Source of the DNA: Pseudomonas citri | GTDB taxonomy: Bacteria; Pseudomonadota; Gammaproteobacteria; Pseudomonadales; Pseudomonadaceae | NCBI RefSeq assembly: GCF_025336485.1 | Contig: NZ_JAODAB010000022.1 | Span: 35,415 to 99,414 of the forward strand | Direction: 5' to 3' | DNA length: 64,000 nucleotides | In this document: positions 42,579 to 52,234 of the stretch, piece by piece | Layout of the letters: each line of letters begins with the position of its first letter | How positions within the stretch are numbered: the first letter of the stretch is position 1 | Program-made: the position numbers and the translations under genes | The notes under the pieces: generated by a model | Database searches by the model: none | What the model saw: the letters and a program-made list of their open reading frames with translations, nothing else | Told to the model about the DNA's origin: nothing

Positions 42579-44037
42579 CGCCACCCGTCACCGGATATAC
42601 CGACTCCCATCCCCCACCCAACGCCTTGTACAGCCCGACCATGGCCAGCGACACGCTCGTCGAGCTGTCGACCAGTTGTTCCTGGGTCGCCAGCAAGGCG
42701 CCCTGCACGGTGAGGACGGTGACGAAGTCGACCACGCCTTCCACGTACTGTTGCTGCGCGGTGCGCAGGGCGAGTTGGTTCTGGCGCACGGCCTCGGCGA
42801 GGCTGTCGCGACGCAGCTGGCTGGCGTTGTACGCGCTCAGTTGGTCGTCGATTTCGTGCCAGGCCTTGAGCACCGTCTGTTGGTAGGCCGTCGCGGCCTC
42901 CTGCTGCTGGGCTTCGCGCAGGTGCAGCATGCCTCGCAGGCGTCCGCCGTCGAACAGCGGCAGGCTGAACTGTGGGCCGATGCCGAACGCACGCGAGCCC
43001 CAGGAGCCGAAATCGCTGAGCTGCATGGCTTGTGAACCGACATTGCCCGACAAGGTAATGCGCGGGTAGAAGTCGCCCTTGGCTACGCCAATGCCGGCGG
43101 TGGCGGCGTGCAGTCGGGCCTCGGCCTGGCGGATGTCCGGGCGGCGTTCGGCCAGCTGCGACGGCAGGCCGATGGCGACTTGACGGGGTGCCTGGGGCAC
43201 CGGTGCGTCGCTGGACAGTTCGGCCTGCAACGCTTGCGGTGGCTGGCCCACCAACAAACTCAGGGCATTGATCAGTTGCGACTGGCGCTGCTGCAACGCC
43301 GGCAAGCGCGCCTCGACGGCGGCGACCTGGGCCGCCGCTTCGGCCACGTCCAGGTCCGTGGCGACACCGTCGGCCAGGCGCAATTGCGTGAACCGCAGGC
43401 TACGGCGCGCCACCTCGAGGTTCTGCTCGGTGACGGCGCGGGTACTTTGTACGCCGCGCAATTGCAGGTAGTCCTGGGCTGTCTCGGCGAGCACCGCCAG
43501 CAGCACCCCGCGACGATCGTTCTGCGCCACTTCAACGTTGGCCTCCGCCGCTTCGGCCTCGCGGCGCACCCGCCCCCACAGGTCCAGTTCCCAGGACGCG
43601 GAAAAACCCGCATCCCACAGGTTGAAGGCCGAATCGCCGCCATGCCCCGATGGGTCGTTCAACCCCTCGCCACTGTTGCGCTTGCGTGCATAACTGCCGG
43701 TAGCGGACGTGTTCGGGTATTGCGCCGAGGTGATGACCTGGCGCGCGGCACGGCTTTGTTGCAAGCGACTGCCGGCGAGCTTCAGGTCCAGGTTGTCGGT
43801 CACGGCACGGCGGGTCAGCGCCGTCAGCGTCGGGTCATTGAAAACTTCCCACCAGCGCTCATTCATCTGCGCCGGGACCACCTGGCTGGCCGCCGCGGTG
43901 CGCGGTGTGGACCATTGGTCGATGGGCTGCACTTCGGGCCGCTGGAAATCGGGGCCGACGGTGCAGGCAGACAGGAGTGTGATAAGCAGAGTGCCGAAGG
44001 ACAGGGACGGCCACCGGCGGCCTACAGAGTTGTTCAT
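42559..44037 (-). CDS. OprM/NodT-type outer-membrane efflux channel
   Basis: A 492-residue lipoprotein with lipobox LSAC (LLITLLSACTVGPDFQRPEV), the classical NodT-family start. Two TolC-like halves follow, with the family signature regions DLWGRVRREAEAAEANVEVA and RRPDIRQAEARLHAATAGIG. It is the third gene of an operon (MFS pump, EmrA-like adaptor, channel); its start overlaps the adaptor stop by four bases. Its 3' end overlaps an NYN pseudogene on the other strand. Confidence 0.92.
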   Translation of the reverse strand: MNNSVGRRWPSLSFGTLLITLLSACTVGPDFQRPEVQPIDQWSTPRTAAASQVVPAQMNERWWEVFNDPTLTALTRRAVTDNLDLKLAGSRLQQSRAARQVITSAQYPNTSATGSYARKRNSGEGLNDPSGHGGDSAFNLWDAGFSASWELDLWGRVRREAEAAEANVEVAQNDRRGVLLAVLAETAQDYLQLRGVQSTRAVTEQNLEVARRSLRFTQLRLADGVATDLDVAEAAAQVAAVEARLPALQQRQSQLINALSLLVGQPPQALQAELSSDAPVPQAPRQVAIGLPSQLAERRPDIRQAEARLHAATAGIGVAKGDFYPRITLSGNVGSQAMQLSDFGSWGSRAFGIGPQFSLPLFDGGRLRGMLHLREAQQQEAATAYQQTVLKAWHEIDDQLSAYNASQLRRDSLAEAVRQNQLALRTAQQQYVEGVVDFVTVLTVQGALLATQEQLVDSSTSVSLAMVGLYKALGGGWESVYPVTGGATSNPA

Positions 44038-45095
44038 CGCTGCACCACCTCGCGCACATCCGTCGCCGAGCTGGCGGTATCGATACTCGCCTCCACCGAC
44101 ATGCCCACCCGCAACCGCTCGGCCAGGGGTTGGCCCGGGTCCAGCACGATCTTCACCGGTATGCGCTGCACCACTTTGGTGAAGTTGCCGGTGGCATTGT
44201 CCGGCCGGACCGAGGCGAAAGTTACGCCAGTGGCCGGGGCAATACTCTGGACTCGACCGTGCAACGCTTCACCACCGAAGCTGTCGACACGCACGTTCAC
44301 CCGCTGGCCCGGTTGCACATCGGTGAGCTGGGTCTCCTGGAAATTGCCGACCACGTAAGCCTTGGCCAGCGGCACCACCGCAAGGATCTTGCTACCCGGC
44401 GTCACGTAGGCCCCAACCCGCACCGCCCGCTCACCCACCATGCCGTCCTGGGGCGCAACGATGCGGGTGTACGACAGCTCGTAGCTGGCCATTTCCAACG
44501 CCGCCTGGGCCCGTTTCAGCCCACCTTCGGCCGCATCGCGCTGGGCCGTGAGAATCTCCACCTGCTTGCGCTCGGCCGCCAGTACCGCCGTGGCGTTCGC
44601 CAACCGGGCGGTGGCCTGGTCGATCCGCGTCTGCGCCTGTTGGGCGTTCTGCACGGTCCCGGCGCCCACCCCGGCGAGATGTTGGTAACGATTGCGTTCG
44701 TGCTCGGCAAAGGCCATTTCCGCCTTGGCCGCCACCACATTGGCCTGGGCCTGGGCGATGACCGACGCCTGGCGCTCCAGGGTCGCCCGGGCATTCTCCA
44801 GTTGGGCACGCGCCACCAGGGTCTGGGCATCGGCGGCCTGGGCGGCCGCGCGCAAGTCACGGTCGTCGATCAGCGCGAGCAATTGTCCGGCCTTGACCTG
44901 TTGGTTGTCCTCCACCAGCACCTCTTTGATAAAGCCCGCCACCCGCGGCACCACCAGCGTGTAGTCCGCCGAGACGAAGGCATCGTTGGTGCTCTGTTGC
45001 ACGCGCTTGCCGGACGCCAGTGGATACACCAGCGCACCGAATACCAGGATCGCCGCCAGGGCGAGGGCCATCTGTTTTTTTGATTGAGTCGTCAT
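44034..45095 (-). CDS. EmrA/HlyD-type efflux adaptor
   Basis: The 353-residue membrane-fusion protein starts MTTQSKKQMALALAAILVFG with an uncleaved N-terminal helix, the EmrA topology. Lipoyl segments (DYTLVVPRVAGFIKEVLVED and ELSYTRIVAPQDGMVGERAV) flank a long coiled hairpin rich in Ala/Gln. EmrA-type adaptors link a DHA2 MFS pump to an OprM-like channel. The gene starts 16 bases after the pump stop and overlaps the channel start. The longer open frame upstream is not supported. Confidence 0.9.
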   Translation of the reverse strand: MTTQSKKQMALALAAILVFGALVYPLASGKRVQQSTNDAFVSADYTLVVPRVAGFIKEVLVEDNQQVKAGQLLALIDDRDLRAAAQAADAQTLVARAQLENARATLERQASVIAQAQANVVAAKAEMAFAEHERNRYQHLAGVGAGTVQNAQQAQTRIDQATARLANATAVLAAERKQVEILTAQRDAAEGGLKRAQAALEMASYELSYTRIVAPQDGMVGERAVRVGAYVTPGSKILAVVPLAKAYVVGNFQETQLTDVQPGQRVNVRVDSFGGEALHGRVQSIAPATGVTFASVRPDNATGNFTKVVQRIPVKIVLDPGQPLAERLRVGMSVEASIDTASSATDVREVVQR

Positions 45096-45111
45096 GAAAA
45101 ACCTTCCGGAT

Positions 45112-46635
45112 TCAACGTAGCGCGCGAGGCGGATAGATCCGCGTCGGCAACCACAAAACAAGCAGGATCAGGGCGAGCGCGACACCCGCCATGCACAGGT
45201 AAAGATCGGAGGAGGTCAGCACCGAGGCCTGCTCATGCAGACGACGGGCAAGGCCGGCACTATCGCCGTCAACGAGCGGAGCATTGCCGAGGCTGTCCAC
45301 CAGCAGGGTGAAATGAAAATGCAGGCGCGTTGTGGTCAGCACGTCCAGCACACCCGTGGCAATCACGGCGGCCAGGCCCTTGACCGTGTTGAACCACGCC
45401 GAAGCGAACGGGCCCTCCATTGGCGAGATGCTGCCGGTCGAGAGCATCAGCAGCGGCAGCACCGCCATCGGCTGGCCGAAGATCTGCAACCACTGCAACA
45501 CGTAGAAGTCGTCGCGAATCCACGCCGAGGTCAGTTGCGAACCACCGATGCACGACAGCGCCAACATGCCCAGGCCAATGCCCAGCACCCAGCGACAATC
45601 GACCTGGCGCAGGTTGCACAGCGCCGCCACCAACGGCAGCGCGAGCAACTGCGGCAGCGCCATCAACAGCATCATTGGCGCGGTCTGCAGCGGACGATAG
45701 CCCTGGACCTGGGCCAGGTAGCTGGAGGGGATGATGATCACCGCCATCAGCACCACCAACACCCCGGCCAAGGTGATCAAGGCAAAGCTCAGGTTACGGA
45801 TACCGAGCATCTGCAGCTTGAAAAACGGCACCGGCTGCGACCTTTCGTTGATCATGAACAGCACTAGCAAAATCACCCCGCCACCCAGCAGGGCACAGAT
45901 CAGGCTCGACTCGAACCAGTCCAGCCGATTGCCTTGCAAAACGCCGATCACCAACAGGCAGATCGCCGGGAAGCCCAGCAGCAGGCCACGCCAGTTGAAT
46001 GGCTTGAGGCGCTCCAGGCGCAGCGGATCCTGGGGCAGGCCGTAGGCCACCGCGGCCATGGCGATCAGGCAAGGCACGATGATTTGCCAGAAGGTCCACT
46101 GCCAGCCAAGGTACTCGGTCCACAGCCCGGCCAAAGGCGTGCCCAGGCCAGGGCCGAACGTGGCCGTGAGGGCGTAACCGGCCAGGCCATAGAGCTTCAC
46201 GTCGGGCGGCAGGAAACGCAGGGCGACGGTCATCAGCATCGGCGGTAACGCACCGCCGGCCAGGCCTTGCAGGGTGCGCATCAGCAGCAGGCTTTCGTAA
46301 TTGGGCGCGAACGGGCACAGCATCCCCAACACGGTAAACAGGCCAATGGCCCACAGCGTGAAGCGACGCAGCGAAAAGGTCACCGAGCACCACGGCGCGA
46401 AAGCCATGGCAGCCACCGATGTCGCGGAATAACACGCCACCAGCCAGGTGCTCTCGTCGTACCCGATGGCCATCGCCCCGCGAATGTCGGCCAAGGCGAC
46501 CTTGGTGACCATCTCGTTGAGCCCTGAAACCAGCACTGCCAGCAACACGCCCACCAGGCCGATGATGATCCGCGGACCGAACGCCGACGGCGCGGCAGTG
46601 GCCGCCGGTAACGTTGCTGTGGTGAGGGATGTCAT
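45112..46635 (-). CDS. MFS transporter, DHA2/EmrB-like
   Basis: A 507-residue integral membrane protein with about 14 helices, the DHA2 (drug:H+ antiporter 2) pattern. Visible family regions are YDESTWLVACYSATSVAAMA, the loop motif LLLMRTLQGLAGGALPPMLM and the motif C-like ALTATFGPGLGTPLAGLWTE. It pairs with the EmrA-like adaptor and OprM-like channel downstream to make a complete tripartite pump. Start ATG 46635 has GGAG upstream. Substrate unknown. Confidence 0.9.
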   Translation of the reverse strand: MTSLTTATLPAATAAPSAFGPRIIIGLVGVLLAVLVSGLNEMVTKVALADIRGAMAIGYDESTWLVACYSATSVAAMAFAPWCSVTFSLRRFTLWAIGLFTVLGMLCPFAPNYESLLLMRTLQGLAGGALPPMLMTVALRFLPPDVKLYGLAGYALTATFGPGLGTPLAGLWTEYLGWQWTFWQIIVPCLIAMAAVAYGLPQDPLRLERLKPFNWRGLLLGFPAICLLVIGVLQGNRLDWFESSLICALLGGGVILLVLFMINERSQPVPFFKLQMLGIRNLSFALITLAGVLVVLMAVIIIPSSYLAQVQGYRPLQTAPMMLLMALPQLLALPLVAALCNLRQVDCRWVLGIGLGMLALSCIGGSQLTSAWIRDDFYVLQWLQIFGQPMAVLPLLMLSTGSISPMEGPFASAWFNTVKGLAAVIATGVLDVLTTTRLHFHFTLLVDSLGNAPLVDGDSAGLARRLHEQASVLTSSDLYLCMAGVALALILLVLWLPTRIYPPRALR

Positions 46636-46767
46636 GGCAAGCAACCACTCCGGGAAGAAAATACCGGAGCAGTTTAAAAACCGTGAGAGCTTACAAAAAG
46701 TGACTTATCGGCAGCTTATAAGTGCATCCAGCGCAATGATTTCGATCCTGGCTTGAGCTGCGAATGG

Positions 46768-47688
46768 TCAATCCGGCTGCGCCGCCTGCCAGGTTTCCTC
46801 GCAGCAAGCCTTGAGGGTTTCGCGCAGCCAGCGGTGGGCCGGGTCGTTGTCGTAGCGCGGGTGCCAGGCCTGGGTCAGCATCAGCGTCGGCAGCGGGATC
46901 GGCAGGGTGAACGAGCACAGGCGCAGTCCCAGGCGCTTGACGCTCAGCAGCGCCTCCTTGGGCACGGGCAGAATCAGGTCGGAATCGGGCAAGGCGAACA
47001 TCGCCGCGTGGAAACTCGGCGCGATGACGGCCACGCGTCGCTCCAGGCCCAGGGCGTTGAGCGCCGTGTCGATAGGCCCGCGGGCAATCCCGCGCCGGGA
47101 CATGCTGATATGGGAAAATCCGGCGTACCGCTCGGCCGTGATTTCACCGTCGAGCAAGGGATGGCCTTCGCGCACCAGGCCCACGAAGTGCGTGGAAAAC
47201 AGATTCTGCACCTTCACTTCGGGCATCACCGGCCGGGTGTTGCTGATGTTCAGATCGATCCGCCCTTCGCGCAGGGCGTCATCATCACCGTCGCCTTCCG
47301 GAACGTAGCGCAGCTCACAATGGGGAGCCTGGCGTTCGAGCGTGTCGAACAGCTTGCCGCCGTATACGCCGACGAAAAAATCGTTGGCGCGGATGCTGAA
47401 GCGCCGCCGCAAGGTAGCCAAGTCCACCGTATCGGCCGAGCGGAACACCAGCGCGGCCCTTTCCACCACGTCGCGCACCTGCTCGCGCAAGGCCACGGCC
47501 TTGGGCGTGGGCACCAGGCCGCGACCGGCGCGTACCAGGATCGGATCACCCACGGCCTCGCGGATTCGCGTCAGGGTGCGGCTCATGGCCGCGGGACTGA
47601 GGTTCATCCGCCGCGCCGCGCCGACCACACTGCCTTCGTCCAGCAAGGCATCGAGGGCGACCAGCAGGTTCATGTCCGGCAGCTGCAT
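46768..47688 (-). CDS. LysR-family transcriptional regulator
   Basis: A 306-residue LysR regulator starting MQLPDMNLLVALDALLDEGS. The winged HTH is at about residues 8-65 (VGAARRMNLSPAAMSRTLTR), followed by a substrate-binding domain. It lies directly upstream of the MFS pump gene in the same direction, with a 132-base gap, rather than divergent as is usual. It probably controls the pump operon or its own gene. No LysR box (T-N11-A) could be fixed with confidence. Confidence 0.9.
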   Translation of the reverse strand: MQLPDMNLLVALDALLDEGSVVGAARRMNLSPAAMSRTLTRIREAVGDPILVRAGRGLVPTPKAVALREQVRDVVERAALVFRSADTVDLATLRRRFSIRANDFFVGVYGGKLFDTLERQAPHCELRYVPEGDGDDDALREGRIDLNISNTRPVMPEVKVQNLFSTHFVGLVREGHPLLDGEITAERYAGFSHISMSRRGIARGPIDTALNALGLERRVAVIAPSFHAAMFALPDSDLILPVPKEALLSVKRLGLRLCSFTLPIPLPTLMLTQAWHPRYDNDPAHRWLRETLKACCEETWQAAQPD

Positions 47689-47760
47689 ACAGAGCACCTA
47701 TCCCTTGTCACAATTGATCTGGACGCAATGCTAGCAGATCAACGAGAGCGCTCCATCGAG

Positions 47761-50196
47761 CTATTCCACCAACGTCAACTCACCGTCGCGATACAGCACT
47801 TCCCGCCCCAACCATGCTGCATCCACCCGCGGCAGCACCGCCGAAGGCTTACGCAATTCACGCAACAAGGTCGAGCCATGGGACAGGCGTCCCCCCATGC
47901 GCGCAATCACCGCCCGGGCGCCTTGATAGTGAGCGTGACGACCGGGGTCCAAGGTGTCTTCCAGCAAAATGTCCTGACCCAGGATGCCTTGGGTCTGGCC
48001 CGGGTAGATCAGGAAACCGCTCGCCTGTTCGGTGCCTTCACGACCGTCTTGCCAGAAGCTGCCGTCGCGGCTGCGGATGTCCGGGTGCGGTGCAAACCAA
48101 TGCTCGCGGTCAATGGCCGGCATCCCGTGGTGCAGGCGGAAGAAAATCCGCATCAGGTTGTCGCGATACCATTCACGCACCTGCAAGTAGTAACCACGCA
48201 ACCCCGGCAGGCCGGCGCCATGGGCCAGGCGAATCGCCAGCGGCCATTGTGGAAATGCTTGCAGGGGCAGCGCCGTCGGTGCCGGGCGCGGCGTGGCCGG
48301 GTCGGTTTCCCACGGCAGGCGATGAGGGCTGTGTTCAAGGTTGTCATAGGCGGTCGGCGGTCGTCCCAACCAATCGCCGCCGCTGCTGGCCAAGGCGCTG
48401 GCGATGCACAAGTTGCCCTGCACCACGAACACGTAGAACCGGGTGAACCAGTCGGCCAGTTGTTGGCCGCTGGCACCTTGTCCGGTTAGCTCATGCAGCT
48501 CGCGGTCGAAACCGCGCAAGCCGTTTTCCAGCGTGAGCAAATGCCCGCGAGCGCTGCGTTGCATGCGCAGGAACACCGGCAGCGAACGCAACAAACGCAG
48601 GGGCCGCCAAGGCAGGTGCGGTGTCGCGCCACCCACTTCACCCGCGTAGCTGCTGGCATTGATGCCCCAATCGGCGAGCCGGGCGAGGAACAAGTCATTG
48701 TTGATATACGAGGCGCCGCCAAACACGGCCGTGAATGGTTCGTTGTCCTGCAATACCCGTGAATCCCAGCGCGCCATGATCGCCGGAATGCTCGCTGCCG
48801 CACGGCGCTGGGCGTACTCCACCAACACGCTGGGTTGCGGTGGCAGGATCTCGGCGATGTTGGCGGCGGTCAGGTGCCGGCGCCAGCCGTAGTCGCTGAT
48901 CGGTCGGTATTGCAGCAGCCAGAGTTGCGTGCCGTCCCAAGCCCACTCGACATCACCGGGCACGTAGTGAAAGACCCGCAGCACGCCTTGCAGGAAGCGC
49001 CATAGCGCGTCGGCAGTGAGGCCGTGGGCAGGCTTGAATGAATCGCTACGCCACGCCGCACCGAGGCGGGAAATAATCGCGCGCTCGGGGCTTACCTTGC
49101 CATCGGCCAACGATTCCAGGTGACCTTCGACCCACTCCAGTTCGACTGACAGGTGGCGCACGAATGCGATGCCGGACAGCCGTGGCGTGATGAAACGCTG
49201 CACCACCACTTCCTCGACACCCGCCGCGGTCAATTCGGCAATGCGCGCCGCTACGTTGTGCGTCGGTTCACGCAGGTACGTCGTGCTCAAACCCGCGTTG
49301 GCCGCATCAGCCTGGTCCTCCCCATAACTGGAGGAACGCACCGCCCAGACAGCGTCCGGCTGGCTGTCCAGGAAGCCCGGCAGACGCCGATCATGGCAAT
49401 CGTTGAGGGACAACGCCGCAGGCACCGGCTGCCCAGCCAGGGCCGCCAGACGCAAGCGCCCGCCCTTGGTGTGCGCAACGAAGCCCCGCTCGCCCGACTC
49501 CAGCCACGCGGCGAACTCGGCGGGTGAGTCGATCCACGGATAGTGGCCCCAGCCGGGCTTCAGGCTGATGGTCAAGTCGGCGCGGGCAAGAATGGCGGAC
49601 CATGCTGCGGCCTGTTCGATGCCCAGCACCTTGTCCTGATCGCCCCAGACCAGCTCGACCGGGTCAGTGACCCACTCCAGCAGCGGCAACACTGTGTCAG
49701 CGCGCACCAGGTCCCAGTGCGGCACAAACGCCCGGCAGCGCGCATACCCGGCACCCATGCGCTGGTATTGCGCGGGCGTCCAGGCCTGGCGGGAGAATTT
49801 GCGGGCAAACAGCGTCGGCTTGTTCGCCAGCAGCCAGTGGATGGTCTTGCGAATCGGCAGCGGCGACATCAACGCCGGCAGTCGCCGCTGCCACAAGAAC
49901 GCCCCCACTGGCGCCAGCAACACACTGCGGCAAAAGTGTCCCGGCTGGCGTTGCAAGGCGTGCAGCACCAGCAAGGCGTTGACTCCGACCGCCATGATCG
50001 CGCTGCCCTTGACCGTTGCCGCCAGCAACGCTCGGGCGTAGGCCGCCAGGTCCTCGCAAGGGGCTTGCGGGTTGTTGCCGAAGCCCGGCAGCTCCAACGG
50101 CACCACGTCGTGGTGTTGAAAATGCGGCAACGCGTCGTCCCACCAATCGGCGGCGCTGCCGTTGCCGGCCAGCAGGTACATCCGGGGCTTGCTCAT
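47761..50196 (-). CDS. Alpha/beta-hydrolase-like domain fused to a PEP-synthase-like phosphotransferase
   Basis: An 811-residue multidomain protein. Residues 1-235 are an alpha/beta-hydrolase fold (LLAGNGSAADWWDDALPHFQ), but the nucleophile elbow reads GVNAL (N73) instead of GxSxG, while KPGWGHYPWID supplies the usual histidine. Residues ~265-430 look like an ATP-binding dikinase domain (AVWAVRSSSYGEDQADAANA, VVQRFITPRLSGIAFVR). The end carries a swivelling-histidine domain, RMGGRLSHGSTLLRELRKPS, with H773. This is the layout of PEP synthase or rifampin-phosphotransferase-type enzymes. Substrate unknown. It starts nine bases after the epimerase gene, in one operon. Confidence 0.8.
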   Translation of the reverse strand: MSKPRMYLLAGNGSAADWWDDALPHFQHHDVVPLELPGFGNNPQAPCEDLAAYARALLAATVKGSAIMAVGVNALLVLHALQRQPGHFCRSVLLAPVGAFLWQRRLPALMSPLPIRKTIHWLLANKPTLFARKFSRQAWTPAQYQRMGAGYARCRAFVPHWDLVRADTVLPLLEWVTDPVELVWGDQDKVLGIEQAAAWSAILARADLTISLKPGWGHYPWIDSPAEFAAWLESGERGFVAHTKGGRLRLAALAGQPVPAALSLNDCHDRRLPGFLDSQPDAVWAVRSSSYGEDQADAANAGLSTTYLREPTHNVAARIAELTAAGVEEVVVQRFITPRLSGIAFVRHLSVELEWVEGHLESLADGKVSPERAIISRLGAAWRSDSFKPAHGLTADALWRFLQGVLRVFHYVPGDVEWAWDGTQLWLLQYRPISDYGWRRHLTAANIAEILPPQPSVLVEYAQRRAAASIPAIMARWDSRVLQDNEPFTAVFGGASYINNDLFLARLADWGINASSYAGEVGGATPHLPWRPLRLLRSLPVFLRMQRSARGHLLTLENGLRGFDRELHELTGQGASGQQLADWFTRFYVFVVQGNLCIASALASSGGDWLGRPPTAYDNLEHSPHRLPWETDPATPRPAPTALPLQAFPQWPLAIRLAHGAGLPGLRGYYLQVREWYRDNLMRIFFRLHHGMPAIDREHWFAPHPDIRSRDGSFWQDGREGTEQASGFLIYPGQTQGILGQDILLEDTLDPGRHAHYQGARAVIARMGGRLSHGSTLLRELRKPSAVLPRVDAAWLGREVLYRDGELTLVE

Positions 50197-50205
50197 GGGC
50201 GCTCC

Positions 50206-51648
50206 TCAGGCCAGGTCGCGCAGGGCAGCGTCGAGCGTCGGGTAACGGAACGTATAGCCGGCCTCGATGAGACGGTTGGGCACCACCCGCTGGCCGTCGA
50301 AGAACAACTGGGCCATCTCACCGGCCAAGGCACGCACCGGCGCGGCAGGAATGTGGAACCACACCGGGCGCTTGAGCCTTTTGCCGACACGTTCGGCGAA
50401 CAGCGCCTGGCTGACCGCTTCTGGCGCCACCAGGTTGTAGGTACCGCTCAGGTTGTCATCGGTGAATGCCCGGGCGATCACCTGGATCACGTCGTCGCGG
50501 TGCACCCAACTCATGATCTGCCGACCATCACCCATGCGTCCGCCGAAGCCCAGGCGAAACGGAATCAGCAACGGCAGCAGCGCCCCGCCCGGGCCAAACA
50601 CCACGCCCAGGCGCATCACCACCTGCCGCACACCCAGCTCGGTGGCAGGCAATGCCGAGGCCTCCCAACGCGCGCAGAGTTCAGCCATGAAGCCCTCGCC
50701 TCGGCTGGCGCTTTCATCGAGGCTTTCGCTGGCATCACGCACGCCGTAGAAGCCGATGGCCGAGGCCTGGATCCACAGCGCCGGTTTGTGCCGGGCGTTT
50801 TTCAGCCAAGCCATCAATGCCTCGGTGGTATTGACCCGGCTGGCGATGAGTTGCGCCTGGCGCCTGGGGCTCCAACGCGGCCCCGCCACCGGCGCGCCCG
50901 CCAGGTTGATCACCACATCGAAAGTTTCGTCATGGCCCAGTTTGCCCAGCGAGCGCAGGCACCGGGCGCGGCCGTCGAACAGATAGGCGGCTTTCAACGG
51001 ATCGCGGGCCAACACGCTGACCGTGTGCCCGGCGTCGAGCAGTTGATTGACCAGGGTCTCGCCGATAAACCCGGTGCCGCCCGTGACCAGCACGCGCTTG
51101 TAAGCGCCACCGGCAAACGGATTGGTGGGCTTGCCCTCGCGCTGCATGCGCAGCGCGGCCAACCCGTCGCGAATCCCCGAGGCCGTGACCCCGAGGGCGA
51201 ACAAGGTCAGCAGCCAGCCACGCCAGCCCAGGTCAATCGCGCCCAGGCCGGTCGGCAAACCTCCCCACTGCGCCAGTTGCACCCCGTACAGCGCGAAGAA
51301 GGCGCCGCCATTGACCGCCAACACCGTATGCATGATGCGCTCGATGGGCGGCAACTTGCGGCTGCGATCCTCGACCACGAAGTCCCAGAGCGTAAGGCCG
51401 ACCTCCAGCGCGAACAGCAACGCGATGACCATCGCCCATGTGCCTTGGAAGGCCAGATGGGCAATGCCCAGGAACAGGATCCCGTAGAAGCATGAGCGCA
51501 GGGCATGGATGGAAAGTTCCAGTCGAGCACTGTGGCGATAGGGCAAGGCGACGGTGAGTTCGTGGTGATACAGGGTATCCAGCGCACCCAGGATCGCCTG
51601 GGCGATCAACAGCATGATCGCCCAGTCCAGCAGTGAAGAATCAGCCAT
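50206..51648 (-). CDS. TIGR01777-type NAD-dependent epimerase fused to an N-terminal membrane domain
   Basis: A 480-residue protein. Residues ~1-165 hold about four to five membrane helices (LLDWAIMLLIAQAILGALDT, LFLGIAHLAFQGTWAMVIAL). From about 182 an extended-SDR domain begins with the Rossmann motif VLVTGGTGFIGETLVNQLLD, then VINLAGAPVAGPRWSP and SAIGFYGVRDASE, which are TIGR01777 hallmarks. TIGR01777 proteins usually stand alone at about 300 residues, so the membrane extension is notable. It overlaps the upstream membrane-protein gene by 8 bases. Confidence 0.85.
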   Translation of the reverse strand: MADSSLLDWAIMLLIAQAILGALDTLYHHELTVALPYRHSARLELSIHALRSCFYGILFLGIAHLAFQGTWAMVIALLFALEVGLTLWDFVVEDRSRKLPPIERIMHTVLAVNGGAFFALYGVQLAQWGGLPTGLGAIDLGWRGWLLTLFALGVTASGIRDGLAALRMQREGKPTNPFAGGAYKRVLVTGGTGFIGETLVNQLLDAGHTVSVLARDPLKAAYLFDGRARCLRSLGKLGHDETFDVVINLAGAPVAGPRWSPRRQAQLIASRVNTTEALMAWLKNARHKPALWIQASAIGFYGVRDASESLDESASRGEGFMAELCARWEASALPATELGVRQVVMRLGVVFGPGGALLPLLIPFRLGFGGRMGDGRQIMSWVHRDDVIQVIARAFTDDNLSGTYNLVAPEAVSQALFAERVGKRLKRPVWFHIPAAPVRALAGEMAQLFFDGQRVVPNRLIEAGYTFRYPTLDAALRDLA

Positions 51649-52129
51649 GGTTGGAGTTACTCGACGCGTTGTCAGTCAGGGAGGTACGGCGGTCGTGGCG
51701 ATAGAGCCAGACCAGCGGCGGCAGCAGTACGAGCAGTGCCAGGCCGTCGAGCCACAGATGCGACCAGACCCGTGCCTGGGCAGAAATCCACATGTCCTGG
51801 GGCGCCCACAGCAGGATGCCGACGATCAGCCATCCCCAGGCCATGCGGCTTTTCAATCGATGGCCGATGTGCACGAGGGCGAGCATGTACAGCCCATAGC
51901 TTTGCAACGTGGCGCCGAACAAGGCCAGCCACCAGACTTGCTGCGCGCGGGCTGTAGCGGGCACGGTGTCGGCCCCCCAGAACGCCTGTTCAATGGTATT
52001 CAGATAGCCGTCGAGCAAGCCTGAATGACCGGCCCACGCCAGCGTGACGCCCGCGAATAAATGCATCAGGGCTGCGGCATACAACCAAGCGACCAGGGCT
52101 TTGCGAAGGGGGCTGGAGGGGACTGGCAT
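51641..52129 (-). CDS. Small multi-pass membrane protein, hypothetical
   Basis: A 162-residue protein with about four membrane helices (ALVAWLYAAALMHLFAGVTL, WWLALFGATLQSYGLYMLAL, MAWGWLIVGILLWAPQDMWI, LDGLALLVLLPPLVWLYRHD). I do not recognise a named family. It is the first gene of a three-gene operon with the membrane epimerase and the hydrolase/dikinase fusion, which suggests a shared membrane-associated pathway. I chose ATG 52129; upstream in-frame codons lack support. Confidence 0.7.
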   Translation of the reverse strand: MPVPSSPLRKALVAWLYAAALMHLFAGVTLAWAGHSGLLDGYLNTIEQAFWGADTVPATARAQQVWWLALFGATLQSYGLYMLALVHIGHRLKSRMAWGWLIVGILLWAPQDMWISAQARVWSHLWLDGLALLVLLPPLVWLYRHDRRTSLTDNASSNSNHG

Positions 52130-52186
52130 TCCGTGTCCTGAGGGTTTGCTGAAGGACTGCAAGTCTAATGGAAAGACCGGCCGAGC

Positions 52187-52200
52187 GGGAGCAAGCTCCC
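52187..52200. repeat. short REP-like palindrome
   Basis: GGGAGC-AA-GCTCCC followed by TCGCCACGGG, between the ABC permease and the membrane-protein gene. It is the same short class as 1327-1340. Confidence 0.55.
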
Positions 52201-52234
52201 TCGCCACGGGTTCAGAGTATTACTTCAGAACGGA

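Noticed and set aside
42490..43035. 181-residue plus-strand frame starting within the NYN remnant
   Set aside because: Most of it is antisense to the OprM-type channel gene; only the first bases overlap the pseudogene, in the wrong frame.
46753..48489. 578-residue plus-strand open frame across the LysR and fusion genes
   Set aside because: It spans two convincing minus-strand genes and has a shadow-like composition.
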